From Halovenus sp. (lineage in GTDB: Archaea > Halobacteriota > Halobacteria > Halobacteriales > Haloarculaceae), in assembly GCA_028275145.1 (NCBI GenBank), contig JAQCNG010000197.1, forward strand, positions 1 through 29,102: a stretch of DNA of 29,102 nt, given 5' to 3'. Below are positions 14,086-22,234 of the stretch, piece after piece; the stretch's first letter is position 1, and each line of letters opens with the position of its first letter. The notes beneath the pieces are model-generated. The model was given only the letters and a program-made list of their open reading frames with translations. It was not told where the DNA came from and did no database searches. Made by a program: the position numbers and the translations under genes.

Positions 14086-16098
14086 ATGAATACGATACAC
14101 ACCGACCTAAACGAGGGGGTACACCTCGATATCGAGGTCGAGTTCCTCACCCGGCGGGTTGTCCGCCGGGGCGACGAACCAGTCCACCGGTTGCTGGTTG
14201 CCGACAGCCGCGGGACCCAGTTTGCGGTGCTGACGACGCCGGACTGCGACATGCCTGTCGGACTGCGGGCCGGCGAGACGTACCGTCTGTACGGGTTGCT
14301 CGGAGCCGACCCTGGGGCGGATAACGAGCCCACCGGCGACGGGATGGACTGTCCCACGTGCGGGTCGCCTCTCCGCCCGGAACGGGTTCTCGACGCAGTC
14401 GACAGCGCGGTCAGCGAGGCAGCAGACCACCTCGGTCTGGAGAAGCCGTTCGGTATCATCGACAACAGAACCTGTCTGCGGGAGTCCACGGCAGAAACCA
14501 CGCCGGCCGAGGACTGGATTCCGATGGACGCGGGCGGTTCGACGGGCCGACTCGAGATGGTCTGCACCTCGTGTCACCGCCGCGTCGCGGGCGGCTGTGC
14601 CGACAGCACGGCGGAGAGCCGGGGGGCCACACCGACGGGAGTGGAGACGGACCGCGCCGGCGCCGACCGGGAGCCGACCGCGACCGGTTTCCGCGCGAGC
14701 ATCGCAGGGGGGTACGTGCCACAGCCAGCAGCCGTCCGCGACTGTGCGCTGTTCTGTGAGCACCAGGTCGCGGCCGGTGAGCGAACCGAATCCGACGGGG
14801 TGTTCACCCCCAGAGTGGGTGCAGGGGTGTCCGAGCATCCCCTGACCGGTCAGACCGAGCGCTACCTGTCGGTCGGTCTGGACGCGACCTTCGAGGGCCC
14901 TGCGTTCGTGGGTCCACGTCTGGAGATGGTTGTGGTGCTCGACATCTCGGGGTCCATGGAGCGTCCGGTCGGCGTGGACCCACACGGGGAGCGCGCGCCG
15001 GCCGACGCCTCGGACGGGGACGTGACCACGAAACTCGAGCGCGCGTCGCAGGTGCTGGGTGCGCTCGCGGAGCAACTCGGCGAAAAGGAGCGACTCGGTG
15101 TCGTTCTCTGTAACCACCGGGCACACGTCGCCAGACCGCTCCGGGCCGTCGGGGACGCGGACGTCGACGCGATAGCCGGGCACCTTCGCGACCTGGACTC
15201 CGGTGGGGCCACGAATCTGGCCGAGGGCTGTGAGACGGCCCGCAGGATGTTCGCCTCGAGAGACCAGAACCGCCGGAGCGAGCGCCGGGTGGTCGTCCTG
15301 TCCGACCTGCTGGCGAACACCGGGACGACGGCCGCCGACGACCTCGCGGCCACGTTCGCCGACGCGTCGACACGCGGCATCCACCCGACGCTTCTCGGAA
15401 TCGGTCTCGACGCGAACGCCGAACTCGCGGCGAGGCTGACCGAGGTTCGTGGTGCGAGCTACTGTGCCGTCTCACCGTCGTTCGAGCGCCGACTCGACGG
15501 GGCGCTTGACTGCCTGTTCACCCCGGTGGTGTACGATCTCACGGTCGAACTCGACGCGCCTGGCTACGAGATAGCGGCGGTCCACGGTCGCCCGCCGGCC
15601 GTGGTTGCGACGGACACACTCGTCCACGCCGGAACGCTGTTCCCCTCGGTCAGTGATGGCGTGATCCACGGCGGGCCCGTGCTCGTGCGGGTTACGGGAA
15701 CGGGCAACGACCCGGAGCCGGAGCTGTGTGTCTCGTGGACGGAGCGGGGCGGCGGTGAGTACACCGAGCGGATTCCGGTCGACATCCCGGACCACCCCGG
15801 GACGTTCACCGACGACGGCGTCCGGACGGCGGTTGCGCTGGGCCGGTACGGTCGCGAACTGCGCTCCTGGGCCGCCGACTGTCACGAACCACTGGCGGCC
15901 GCCCGGGACCCGGACAGAGACGGCCCTCCGAGAGTTCCTCTGGCCGTCTCGACACGGCAAAACCGGCGGTTCGAGCAACTCCGGGCGTATCTCGAGGGCG
16001 AGATGGAGCGAACGTCCAGCCAGGGTCTGCAACGCGAACTGGAACTGCTCGACGCGCTGTCTCGTCTGGGCCCGGGGACGGCCGAGGTGGCCGACTGA
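14086..16098 (+). CDS. OB-fold / zinc / von Willebrand A domain protein
   Basis: 670 residues from the ATG at 14086. The first 70 residues look like an OB-type beta barrel (LDIEVEFLTRRVVRRGDEPVHRLLVADSRGTQFAVLTTPD). Next are two zinc-type pairs, CPTCGSPL and CTSCHRR, with about 60 residues between. The vWA domain starts near 280 and has a full MIDAS: DISGSM (Asp286, Ser288, Ser290), GGATN (Thr376) and LSDLL (Asp407). It should bind a divalent metal and a protein ligand. A beta-sandwich part follows (TPVVYDLTVELDAPG, TLFPSVSDGVIHGGPVLVRV), as in other prokaryotic vWA proteins, then a helical end. I see no signal peptide or membrane helix, so it is probably cytoplasmic. vWA proteins often work with an AAA ATPase, and one is divergent here. 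The frame is open further upstream but is unlikely to be translated. Confidence 0.8.
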   Translation: MNTIHTDLNEGVHLDIEVEFLTRRVVRRGDEPVHRLLVADSRGTQFAVLTTPDCDMPVGLRAGETYRLYGLLGADPGADNEPTGDGMDCPTCGSPLRPERVLDAVDSAVSEAADHLGLEKPFGIIDNRTCLRESTAETTPAEDWIPMDAGGSTGRLEMVCTSCHRRVAGGCADSTAESRGATPTGVETDRAGADREPTATGFRASIAGGYVPQPAAVRDCALFCEHQVAAGERTESDGVFTPRVGAGVSEHPLTGQTERYLSVGLDATFEGPAFVGPRLEMVVVLDISGSMERPVGVDPHGERAPADASDGDVTTKLERASQVLGALAEQLGEKERLGVVLCNHRAHVARPLRAVGDADVDAIAGHLRDLDSGGATNLAEGCETARRMFASRDQNRRSERRVVVLSDLLANTGTTAADDLAATFADASTRGIHPTLLGIGLDANAELAARLTEVRGASYCAVSPSFERRLDGALDCLFTPVVYDLTVELDAPGYEIAAVHGRPPAVVATDTLVHAGTLFPSVSDGVIHGGPVLVRVTGTGNDPEPELCVSWTERGGGEYTERIPVDIPDHPGTFTDDGVRTAVALGRYGRELRSWAADCHEPLAAARDPDRDGPPRVPLAVSTRQNRRFEQLRAYLEGEMERTSSQGLQRELELLDALSRLGPGTAEVAD

Positions 16099-16195
16099 CG
16101 CCCGTGTCGGCGTCTGACCGCGAGTACCCCACTCGTCGGGACTGGGTGCTCTGTCCCGACACTGCTTAACTGTCGACGTAGAGTCCTGTCTGCCA

Positions 16196-16645
16196 CTACA
16201 CGTCGAAGACAACGTACGCCCGCCATCCACCCGTCGTCTCCTCGAGTGCCATCTCCGAGTAGGTCACGGCCTTCAGGTCCCGGGCGTCGACCCGGTCGAG
16301 CGGGACACCCCGGTACTCCCCGTCGACGTGCCAGCGTGCCTCGGCGTCGCTCTCTGTGCTGTCTCCCTCGCTCTCCGCAGGCACGCGCCCGACCCGTCCG
16401 GAGTTGTCGACCGGCAGCACAGACCGGATGTCGCGGTCGTAGATGAGTTCGTCGAGGTAGTCGAACAGCAGCGCCTCGCGGGACTCGGCGGTCACAGCGA
16501 CACTGTGTCGGTCGCCGGCATCGGGCCAGTCGACACACATCGCGGCGGCCATCCCGTCCGCGACGGCACCGAACGTCGCGCCGAGGCTCTCACCCGTTGC
16601 CTCGACCGCCACGTCCGCCGTGTGCTCGCGGAGTTCGTAGCCCAT
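16196..16645 (-). CDS. Archease
   Basis: 149 residues. The typical archease features are MGYELREHTADVAVEATGESL at the start (HTADV, metal-binding Asp), LLFDYLDELIYDRD in the middle and a C-terminal VTYSEMALEETTGGWRAYVVFDV ending close to an Asp. Archease binds calcium and speeds up the tRNA ligase RtcB by assisting its guanylylation, so it serves tRNA splicing and RNA repair in the cytoplasm. An acidic insertion, ESEGDSTESDAE, is a halophile addition. Its ATG overlaps the TGA of the PIN-ATPase gene by one base (TGATG), so the two are co-transcribed and translationally coupled. No rtcB is present in the window. Confidence 0.95.
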   Translation of the reverse strand: MGYELREHTADVAVEATGESLGATFGAVADGMAAAMCVDWPDAGDRHSVAVTAESREALLFDYLDELIYDRDIRSVLPVDNSGRVGRVPAESEGDSTESDAEARWHVDGEYRGVPLDRVDARDLKAVTYSEMALEETTGGWRAYVVFDV

Positions 16646-18501
16646 CAGGAGACGGTGATGGCACGGCCGTGGTCGATTGCCTTCTCGAGTTCCTCGGCGA
16701 TGGCGCTACCCCGGGAGACCTGAATCTCGCCGCCCCGGGAGACGGTTGCGGTGAACAGGTACTCGCTGTCGGCTTTCACCTCGACGGTCTCTCCGCCCGC
16801 GCCGTCGACCGGGATGACGACGTGCTGGCTGGTGACCTCCGGGGCGACCGTCCGGCTGTCACCTGCGCTGTTGCCGATGCCGGTGCCGCCGCCGCTGGTG
16901 CCGCCGCCGCTGGTGCCGCCGTCGGGCCGCTCGTCGTGTGTCCGCACGTCGATGTCGATGCCCAGACGCCCCTCGATGTCGGAGATACGGCCGCCGCCCT
17001 TGCCGATGACCGCCGAGATGTCGTGTTCCTCGACCCAGACGACCGCGGTGTTTGGCCCCTGGAGTTCGACCTCGACGTGACCCTGTGCAATCGCGCGAAT
17101 CTCGCGCTCTATCTCCTGTTTTGCGACCTGCTCGACGCCCGAGTCGTCGCTGTCACCGATCGGCACGGTGACGACCTGGCGGTTGAACGTGTATATCTCG
17201 AACTGTGGCTCGCCGGTCTCGAAGTCACGGACCATGATAACCGGTCGCGCCAGGTCCGCCTCCTGTAGTCCCTCCGGGAGTTTGACCTCTGTGCTCACGT
17301 CGTAGACTGTGGTGACCTCGCCGGCCTCGATGAACACGACAGTGTCGACGACCTGCGGGATGAGTCCGAGTTCGACCCGCCCGATGAGTCGCTGGAGCGA
17401 GTCGATTGCTCGCGTCGCGTGGACGACACCGATCATCCCGACGCCTGCGAGACGCATGTCGGCGAACACCTCGAAGTCGTCGGTCTTGCGGACCTCGTCG
17501 TAGATGGTGTAGTCCGGCCGGACCATCAGCAGCGAGTCGGCCGTCTTCTCCATCTGCCCGCCCAGTTCGGTGTACTGGGTTATCTCGGGGCCCACCTGCA
17601 GGTCACGGGGCTTTTCCATCGTCTTTACCACGACACCCTCGCCCTGCAGGTACTCCGCGACCGCCTGTGCGAACGTGGACTTGCCCGCGCCGGGCGACCC
17701 CGCGATGAGCACGCCACGCTGGCGCTCGCTCAACCGGTCCCGGAGCGCGTCTGCGTGTGCATAGTCCTCCAGCGCGGTCTTGACGATCGGACGGACCGCC
17801 GTTATCTCCAGCCCGTCGCTGAACGGGGGGCGGGCAATCGCGATGCGGTACTCCTGGAACTGGACGATTGTCATGCCCGGTTCGTCGAGTTCGACGAACC
17901 CGTCGGGGTGTGTGTTCGCCCCCTCCAGCACGTCCGCGGCGTACCCGCGGAGCGCAGCCTGGTCGAGGACCTCCTCGCCGATGGCCCGGTAGCGCATCTC
18001 ACCGACGTCGCCCCGCTTTGCCATCGGCCGGACGTCGGTCTTGAGGTGGACACTCATCGTCGTCTCGTCGAAGAACTCCTCGATGTCGAGGCTGCTCACC
18101 TCGCGGACAACGGGGTCCAGCGAGACAACGTCGATTCCTTTTGCGCGTGCGGTTTCGGCCTGCACCTCGTCGCTGGTCACGAGCGTCGCGTCCCGGTCGG
18201 CGGCGACCTCCCGGATGACCGCATCCAGATCCGCCTCCATCTCGGCCTCGGTCCCGGAGTGTCCGCCCGGCCGCTCGCCGACGTAGCTGACCGTCACGTC
18301 ACCGGTCTCCTCCAGGTCGAGCAACCGCTGTAGCTCTGTGAGCCCCTCCCAGCCGGTCTCCCGGCCGTCGTTGGCCTGCCCTTCGAGTTCGCTCACGACA
18401 GTCTCCGGCACCAGCACGGTTGCGCCGGCGAACTCGCCGTCCTCGACACGGTCGGAGATCCGCCCGTCGATGACGACACTCGTATCCGGAACTAGTTCCA
18501 T
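16645..18501 (-). CDS. PIN-domain / KH-domain ATPase (PINA-like)
   Basis: 618 residues from the ATG at 18501. The N-terminal PIN nuclease-type domain begins MELVPDTSVVIDGRISD, with Asp6 and later acidic residues (DLDAVIREVAADRDATLVTSD). A type IV-pilus/PilT-like ATPase follows, with Walker A GSPGAGKS (Lys274), DYTIYDEVR as Walker B region and GVVHATRAIDSLQR. Near residue 500 a KH domain carries the GKGGGR loop that binds single-stranded RNA or DNA. A Gly/Ser/Thr linker (GGGTSGGGTSGGGTG) leads to a C-terminal beta domain (VVIPVDGAGGETVEVKADSEYLFTATVSRGG). This is the archaeal COG1855 family; the Sulfolobus member PINA acts in Holliday-junction branch migration. The nucleic-acid role is thus likely and the exact substrate unproven here. 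It is the first gene of an operon with archease. Confidence 0.9.
   Translation of the reverse strand: MELVPDTSVVIDGRISDRVEDGEFAGATVLVPETVVSELEGQANDGRETGWEGLTELQRLLDLEETGDVTVSYVGERPGGHSGTEAEMEADLDAVIREVAADRDATLVTSDEVQAETARAKGIDVVSLDPVVREVSSLDIEEFFDETTMSVHLKTDVRPMAKRGDVGEMRYRAIGEEVLDQAALRGYAADVLEGANTHPDGFVELDEPGMTIVQFQEYRIAIARPPFSDGLEITAVRPIVKTALEDYAHADALRDRLSERQRGVLIAGSPGAGKSTFAQAVAEYLQGEGVVVKTMEKPRDLQVGPEITQYTELGGQMEKTADSLLMVRPDYTIYDEVRKTDDFEVFADMRLAGVGMIGVVHATRAIDSLQRLIGRVELGLIPQVVDTVVFIEAGEVTTVYDVSTEVKLPEGLQEADLARPVIMVRDFETGEPQFEIYTFNRQVVTVPIGDSDDSGVEQVAKQEIEREIRAIAQGHVEVELQGPNTAVVWVEEHDISAVIGKGGGRISDIEGRLGIDIDVRTHDERPDGGTSGGGTSGGGTGIGNSAGDSRTVAPEVTSQHVVIPVDGAGGETVEVKADSEYLFTATVSRGGEIQVSRGSAIAEELEKAIDHGRAITVS
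16882..16920 (-). repeat. 15-bp tandem repeat encoding the Gly-rich linker
   Basis: The unit ggtgccgccgccgct occurs twice in succession (16882-16896 and 16897-16911), followed by a partial third copy. It encodes GGGTS repeats on the minus strand. The length of this linker may vary between strains by slippage. Confidence 0.7.
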
Positions 18502-18699
18502 GTCCCAGATTAGGCGAGCAGTTTCATCAACCTGTCGAGACGGGCGTCACCCCCAGTCCCGGCAGGCGTCTCGCCGACCGGGTGGCACGGTCCCGGGGAC
18601 AGCACTGGCCCGCCGGGGTCCCCGCTCGACGCGGGTCCGCCCCGGTGTCGCCGCGACCGGACGAGTTCGGGCCCCCGCGAGCAGCGGGACCGGCGGATG

Positions 18700-18709
18700 C
18701 ACTTTTGCC
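18700..18709 (+). promoter_or_regulatory. TATA-like box for the PhzF gene
   Basis: The sequence cacttttgcc is centred about 27 nt before the ATG at 18731. The frame continues far upstream, so this box helps fix the true start. Confidence 0.45.
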
Positions 18710-18730
18710 CGCCTGGCCACAACCCCAACC

Positions 18731-19609
18731 ATGGCCAACCAGTTCCACATCGTCGACGTGTTCGCACGGGAGCGGTACACGGGCAACCAGCTCGCGGTTG
18801 TCACCGACGCGGGTGACCTCTCGGGCGCCGCGATGCAGACAATCGCTGCCGAGATGGACTTCTCGGAGACGACGTTCGTCACCGGGCCACCCGAGAACGG
18901 CGCGTGGCCGGTCCGCATCTTCACACCTGCCGAGGAGGTTCCCTTTGCGGGCCACCCCACGCTCGGAACCGCGTCGGTCATCCGCCAGCAACTCGCCGAC
19001 GGGACCCCCGACACGGTGGCGCTCTCACTGCAGGTCGGCGAGATTCCGGTCGAGGTGCGGGAGAGAGACGCCGCCGAGACGCTGTGGATGCGCCAGCAGC
19101 CACCCGAGTTCGGAGAGACCCTCTCACCTGACCAACCCGCCGCCGTGCTCGGGCTCTCGGCGGGCCGACTCGACCACGACTGGCCGGTCGAGGTCGTCTC
19201 GACCGGACTCGCGACGATAATCGTGCCGCTGGCCGACCGGGCGGCGCTGACGGCAATCGACCTCGACAGGGAGGCCTACGACAGCCTCGTCGGCGGACGC
19301 GAGGCGAAACTCGTCCACGCGGTCTGTCCGGAGCCGCGCGGGGCCGACAACGACCTCGCGGTGCGGATGTTCTCGCCGTACTACGGGGTGCCGGAGGACC
19401 CCGCGACCGGGTCGGCAAACGGCTGTCTGGCGGCGTATCTGGCCCGCCACGGGTATCTCGGCCCCTCACCGGTCGAGGCCCGGGTCGAACAGGGCTACGA
19501 GATCGGTCGCCCGTCGCTCTTGCATCTCGCCGCCGAGAATACCGGCGACGGCGTGTCTGTCGAGGTCGGTGGCCGAGTCGTCCCCGTGGCCCAGGGGGAC
19601 CTGCTGTAG
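18731..19609 (+). CDS. PhzF-family isomerase/epimerase-like protein
   Basis: 292 residues, the normal family length. FHIVDVFARERYTGNQLAVV opens the first of two similar domains. Glu46 in MDFSETTFV corresponds to the catalytic Glu of PhzF. FTPAEEVPFAGHPTLGTA carries the conserved His75. In the second domain MFSPYYGVPEDPATGSANGCLAAYL contains Asp223 and the GSA loop. The fold is that of diaminopimelate epimerase. PhzF itself isomerises dihydro-hydroxyanthranilate in phenazine synthesis, but most archaeal relatives have no phenazine pathway and unknown substrates; no phenazine genes are near. The start was chosen at the ATG with a promoter box 27 nt before it. The gene diverges from the PIN-ATPase over 229 bases. 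Confidence 0.9.
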   Translation: MANQFHIVDVFARERYTGNQLAVVTDAGDLSGAAMQTIAAEMDFSETTFVTGPPENGAWPVRIFTPAEEVPFAGHPTLGTASVIRQQLADGTPDTVALSLQVGEIPVEVRERDAAETLWMRQQPPEFGETLSPDQPAAVLGLSAGRLDHDWPVEVVSTGLATIIVPLADRAALTAIDLDREAYDSLVGGREAKLVHAVCPEPRGADNDLAVRMFSPYYGVPEDPATGSANGCLAAYLARHGYLGPSPVEARVEQGYEIGRPSLLHLAAENTGDGVSVEVGGRVVPVAQGDLL

Positions 19610-19686
19610 GTCGATGTGCTTGCGGGGCCCGCGCTGGGACTGTCTGCAATCCAAATGTTCTAGTTTGTTGATTACCATACACACTC

Positions 19687-20817
19687 ATGCGCGGAAACTA
19701 CACGCTGCTTAGCGTCTGGGGAATTCCGATACGGATCAATATCTCACTGCTTGTGTTCTTGCCAATACTGGCCTGGCTCGTCGGGAGCGGCGAACAACTG
19801 GCAACATACGAGACGATGATAAACTCACTCGCGCCTGTGGGTGTCGATGCAGCGGGACTCGAGGACACGGACCGGTGGCTCATCGGTTCGGGTGCCGCAG
19901 TCGGCCTGTTCGCGAGCGTCACGTTCCACGAACTCGGCCACGCCTGGGTGGCGATGCGATACGAAATCAGAGTCGAGTCGATTACGCTGTGGATTCTCGG
20001 TGGCCTCGCCAGTCTCTCGGAGATGCCCCGGGAGTGGAACCGTGAGTTCTGGATTGCAATCGCCGGTCCCGTCTCGAGTCTGCTGCTCGCGGGGGCGTGT
20101 GTCGGTGCGCTTGCCGTTCTGCCGGCGGAGGCGACCATCGTTGTGTTCGTCGTCGGCTTTCTCGCGGTGATGAACGTCGTCCTCGCAGTGTTCAACATGG
20201 TCCCCGCGTTCCCGATGGACGGTGGGCGGGTGCTGCGTGCGCTGCTCGCGCGCAACCGGTCGTATGTCGGGGCCACCCAGGCCGCCGCCCGCGTCGGGAC
20301 GCTGTTTGCACTCCTCTTTGCCGTCGTGGGTATCGTGGTTGTCTTCTCGCCGATTCTGGTCTTGCTCGCGCTTTTCATCTACGTCGCCGCGACGAGCGAA
20401 TCGAAGAGTGTCGTGCTCGGCGAACTGCTCGGCGGACTCACCGTCGCCGATATCCTCGGCGAGTCGACACCGGTCGAGGCCGACGATTCCGCCGCCGTGG
20501 TGTTCGACCGCCTCGTCGGGTCGCGCCGGACCGACCTCGCTGTCGCGGAGAACGGACGCGTTATCGGCGTCGTGACCGGCGAGATGCTCCGGGAACTCCC
20601 CTTCGAGGAGTACGAGACCACCACGGCCGGCGCGCTGGCCACGACTGACCTCCCGCGCATCGACGCCCGGACCGCCGCATTCGACGCGCTGTCCGGACTG
20701 AACAGCAGTCGGACCAGCGCTGCTATCGTCGAACAGGAGGGCACGCCGGTCGGTGTCGTCTCCCGGAACGACTTCACCACCGTACTCGACGTGCGCCGCG
20801 AGACCGTCACGTTCTGA
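19687..20817 (+). CDS. M50 site-2-type metalloprotease with CBS domains
   Basis: 376 residues. The N-terminal 240 form a membrane bundle (SLLVFLPILAWLV, AAVGLFASVTFHELGHAW, FWIAIAGPVSSLLLAGA, VVFVVGFLAVMNVVLAVFNMVP, and a final pair before SESKSV). The zinc motif HELGH (His81, Glu82, His85) and the distal NMVPAFPMDGGR with Asp178 are both intact, so it should cleave substrates within the membrane. The C-terminal part (TVADILGESTPVEADDSAAVVFDRLV, and AIVEQEGTPVGVVSRNDF) forms a pair of CBS domains, which usually bind adenine nucleotides and may regulate the protease. An AT-rich stretch (ctagttt, 19660-19666) lies about 24 nt before the ATG. It is convergent with the HEAT-repeat gene. The substrate is unknown; such proteases release membrane-bound regulators in other systems. 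Confidence 0.9.
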   Translation: MRGNYTLLSVWGIPIRINISLLVFLPILAWLVGSGEQLATYETMINSLAPVGVDAAGLEDTDRWLIGSGAAVGLFASVTFHELGHAWVAMRYEIRVESITLWILGGLASLSEMPREWNREFWIAIAGPVSSLLLAGACVGALAVLPAEATIVVFVVGFLAVMNVVLAVFNMVPAFPMDGGRVLRALLARNRSYVGATQAAARVGTLFALLFAVVGIVVVFSPILVLLALFIYVAATSESKSVVLGELLGGLTVADILGESTPVEADDSAAVVFDRLVGSRRTDLAVAENGRVIGVVTGEMLRELPFEEYETTTAGALATTDLPRIDARTAAFDALSGLNSSRTSAAIVEQEGTPVGVVSRNDFTTVLDVRRETVTF

Positions 20818-20876
20818 GTGGTCTCCACAGAGCCACCGGCCGGGGAGTGCAGAGTGCGGAGTCGCTGCTGTATCGT

Positions 20877-22151
20877 TCACACACCGGCGGCCTTCTCGGC
20901 CTCGACCTGGACGAGATACGAGCGGTCGTCGTCGTACTCGGCGACGGCGTCGAGCGCCCGTTCGGTGCCAATCTGGTTGAGCGACCAGGCGGCACTGGCC
21001 CGGACCCGCTCGTCGTCGTCGGTGGCGAGGCGGTCCGCGAGCGGGTCGATTGCCCGCGTGTCACCCAGCAGGCCCAGCGACCGGGCGGCCGCCGAGCGCA
21101 CCTCCGGGTTGTCCGCGGCCAGTCGCTGTGCAACCGGTTCGGTCGACCCCTCGCTGCCGATACAGCCGAGCGCCCACAGTGTCGTCTTCTCGAGTTCGAT
21201 GTCGCGACCACCCAGGAACTCCTCCAGCATCTCGCAGGCCCGCTCGTCACCGATGCGCCCGAGTATCCGGACCGGTTGCTCGTTGCGCCGCTTCGCGAGC
21301 GCCTGGACGTCCTCGAAGGCCGCCTCGGGCGCGAAATGCTCCAGCGCGTCGAGGATGTTGTCCTGCATGAAATCCGAATCCAGTTTCTCCAGCGCGGTGA
21401 GGATCGGTTCGGCCTCGCCACGGGACTCGTAGAGTTTGATCGCGTTCCACTCCGGCGGGAAGTCCGTGCGGTTGCGCGGCGTGAGCACGTCGTAGAACCC
21501 TGTTCGTCTCAACTGCTCGCGAATCTCGAGGTCACCGAACACCTGTGCGTCGTCCAGCGCGTCGGTCAGACTCTCGGCCCCCGCGAGCAGCGTCGCAATC
21601 GCCTCCTCGTCCTCGTCAGGGTGCAGACCCGCCGCCTCGATTGTCGCCGAGATGTCGGAGAGTCCGGTCGTGATTGTCTCGCTGTTGCCCGTATCGACGC
21701 TGCAGGACTCGCCGAGTGCCTCGCGGGTGGCCTCGACGAACCGCTGGACGGCGGCCCCGACGTCTGCGAGTCCCTCGTCGGTCCACTCTGTGGTGGTTAT
21801 CGTCTCCCCGGCGCTGTCGAGTTCGTCGGTGACCGTCTCGGCGTAGGGGCCTCGCTGGTCCTCGATGCTGTCTCGCAGTTCGTCGATGCGGTCGCTCAGT
21901 GTCTCCCCGGGGTCGTCGTCGCTTTGCTCCTGGTCGTCGGCCGTGGCCGCGAGCGTGGCGTTTTCCAGGTCTGTCTCGATTCCCTCGAGGGTCGCCTCGG
22001 CGTCGTCGAGCCCTGCCTCGGTCTCGGCGGCCTCGACCGTGGCGGCGGCCTCGTCCAGTTGCTCTTCGAAGGCCACCGGCGGGACCGCCGCCCCGCCGTC
22101 GTCGGGGTCCTCGTCGCCGCCGTCGGGCGTCTCCGGGTCCTCGCTGCTCAT
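20877..22151 (-). CDS. HEAT-repeat protein with an acidic coiled N-terminal half
   Basis: 424 residues. The first 30 residues are low-complexity and acidic (DPETPDGGDEDPDDGG). Residues about 30-200 are helical with heptad-like runs (EEQLDEAAATVEAAETEAGLDDAEATLEGIE). From about 240 on, HEAT/PBS-lyase-type repeats follow, with clear units ILGRIGDERACEMLEEFL, ALGCIGSEGSTEPVAQRLAADNPEVRSAAARSLGLLGDTRAIDPLADRLATDDDERVRASAAWSLNQIGTERALDAV. Such arrays bind proteins; some relatives attach or detach bilins, which is not expected here. The Arg/Asp pattern of the repeats is intact. No membrane segment is visible. A box ggacaaaagg (22171-22180) is 25 nt upstream of the ATG, and the gene is divergent from the amidohydrolase gene. 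Function unknown. Confidence 0.85.
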   Translation of the reverse strand: MSSEDPETPDGGDEDPDDGGAAVPPVAFEEQLDEAAATVEAAETEAGLDDAEATLEGIETDLENATLAATADDQEQSDDDPGETLSDRIDELRDSIEDQRGPYAETVTDELDSAGETITTTEWTDEGLADVGAAVQRFVEATREALGESCSVDTGNSETITTGLSDISATIEAAGLHPDEDEEAIATLLAGAESLTDALDDAQVFGDLEIREQLRRTGFYDVLTPRNRTDFPPEWNAIKLYESRGEAEPILTALEKLDSDFMQDNILDALEHFAPEAAFEDVQALAKRRNEQPVRILGRIGDERACEMLEEFLGGRDIELEKTTLWALGCIGSEGSTEPVAQRLAADNPEVRSAAARSLGLLGDTRAIDPLADRLATDDDERVRASAAWSLNQIGTERALDAVAEYDDDRSYLVQVEAEKAAGV

Positions 22152-22171
22152 ACGTGGTCTGTGGCGGTTCG

Positions 22172-22180
22172 GACAAAAGG
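22172..22180 (-). promoter_or_regulatory. TATA-like box for the HEAT-repeat gene
   Basis: The minus strand reads ccttttgtc, centred 25 nt before the ATG at 22151. It is back-to-back with the amidohydrolase promoter about 30 bp away. Confidence 0.45.
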
Positions 22181-22203
22181 TGTTTTCCTTCGGACTCCAA
22201 AAC

Positions 22204-22210
22204 GGTTATT
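22204..22210 (+). promoter_or_regulatory. TATA-like box for the amidohydrolase gene
   Basis: The sequence ggttatt is centred 28 nt before the ATG at 22235, as for a leaderless transcript. It fixes the start inside a much longer open frame. Confidence 0.5.
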
Positions 22211-22234
22211 CTGGTTCCGGCCGGTGTCTGTGCT

